6,317 nucleotides of DNA, from the NCBI GenBank assembly GCA_018067265.1, contig JAGPUY010000474.1, forward strand, positions 1 to 6,317. The letters run 5' to 3'. Every line of letters starts with the position of its first letter. Within the stretch, counting starts at the first letter, position 1. This stretch comes from Oceanihabitans sp. (GTDB lineage: Bacteria > Bacteroidota > Bacteroidia > Flavobacteriales > Flavobacteriaceae). The position numbers and the translations under genes are program-made. Below, one piece after another: positions 5,998-6,317 of this stretch. The notes under the pieces were generated by a model. It made no database searches. It had not been told where the DNA came from and saw only the letters and a list, made by a program, of their open reading frames with translations.

Positions 5998-6317
5998 TTG
6001 GTTTTAAGCGGATTTTAACCTCGAGAAATACATAACTTTAACACTTATAGAAAAAAATCTACACAGAAAAATAGGATCTTAATTTGACCTTTTAAAAACT
6101 AGAATAAAGATGATAATGGATAAAAACAATATGTTTCTGAAAAAAAAAGCCTTCGTTTTAAAAAAACAGTAAAAAAACCCCCTTGAAAAGCTACAGACTA
6201 AAACAATAAAAGTTAAATATGCTTACATAAAGAAACATGAAGCAAGATTTTCTGGTTTCTAATTAAAACAAAAACTATCTTTTTAGTTATAATACCATAC
6301 GCAAATTCATTGTTATT
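5998..6317. other. Gene-free AT-rich region at right edge
   Basis: About 320 bases hold no coding region that I can support. Stops are dense in all frames; the longest ATG-initiated frames on the + strand are about 20 codons (from 6110) and 9 codons (from 6237), without recognisable features. The stretch contains A runs at 6140-6148 and 6171-6177 and one operator-like dyad at 6273-6288, listed separately. It probably carries the 5' leader and promoter of the nuclease gene and the flank of the next gene beyond the window. No terminator hairpin or RNA gene was recognised. Confidence 0.6.
6273..6288. promoter_or_regulatory. Fourth operator-like dyad, AACTA-N6-TAGTT
   Basis: AACTATCTTTTTAGTT has the same complete half-sites and 6-base spacer as the middle dyad at 1780-1795. 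Over a 22-base alignment the two agree at 17 positions, beginning with a shared AACTAT. It stands alone, about 309 bases upstream of the nuclease start, so it more likely belongs to a gene right of the window, or to a long-leader promoter of the nuclease. In such AT-rich DNA a single copy could occur by chance, so this is weaker than the triple array. Confidence 0.35.

Noticed and set aside
6110..6172. Twenty-codon Lys-rich frame on the + strand in the right-edge gap
   Set aside because: It is mostly the translation of A runs, with no promoter, conserved motif or neighbour to support it.

Overview
The window looks like an ordinary chromosomal stretch from a member of the Bacteroidota, most likely a marine-type flavobacterium (family Flavobacteriaceae). 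The reasons are AT-rich DNA, TAA stops on every gene, no purine-rich Shine-Dalgarno sequences, TAnnTTTG-type promoter elements, a eukaryote-like (type II) glutamine synthetase, and a secreted protein ending in a type IX secretion (T9SS) sorting domain. I see no rRNA, tRNA, CRISPR array, insertion sequence or phage gene.

Layout from left to right: (1) the 3' end of a glutamine synthetase gene (+), closed by a clear intrinsic terminator; (2) a small two-helix membrane protein of unknown function (+), whose stop overlaps the stop of (3) a convergent CaCA-family Na+/Ca2+ antiporter (-); (4) a 162-bp divergent intergenic region with an operator-like array, a promoter candidate and a palindrome touching the next start codon; (5) a two-gene operon (+) of a BlaI/MecI/CopY-family repressor and an M56 (BlaR1-like) membrane metallopeptidase; (6) a perfect bidirectional terminator; (7) a convergent gene (-) for a secreted endonuclease I-family nuclease with lamin-tail-like, Calx-beta-like and T9SS domains; (8) about 320 bp of gene-free AT-rich DNA at the right edge.

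The most coherent system is the repressor/M56 pair. By analogy with BlaI-BlaR1 and MecI-MecR1, the membrane peptidase would sense something in the periplasm and trigger inactivation of the repressor. Here the penicillin-binding sensor domain is absent. In its place is a long hydrophilic region ending in a motif like the plug of TonB-dependent receptors, so the signal is probably not a beta-lactam. Upstream of the operon there are three AACTN-N6-TAGTT dyads at an exact 20-bp period, with the same half-site geometry as the staphylococcal bla/mec operator. A fourth dyad of this type lies near the right edge and may mark another regulated promoter. The antiporter, nuclease and glutamine synthetase look like independent housekeeping or accessory genes with no evident functional link to the pair.
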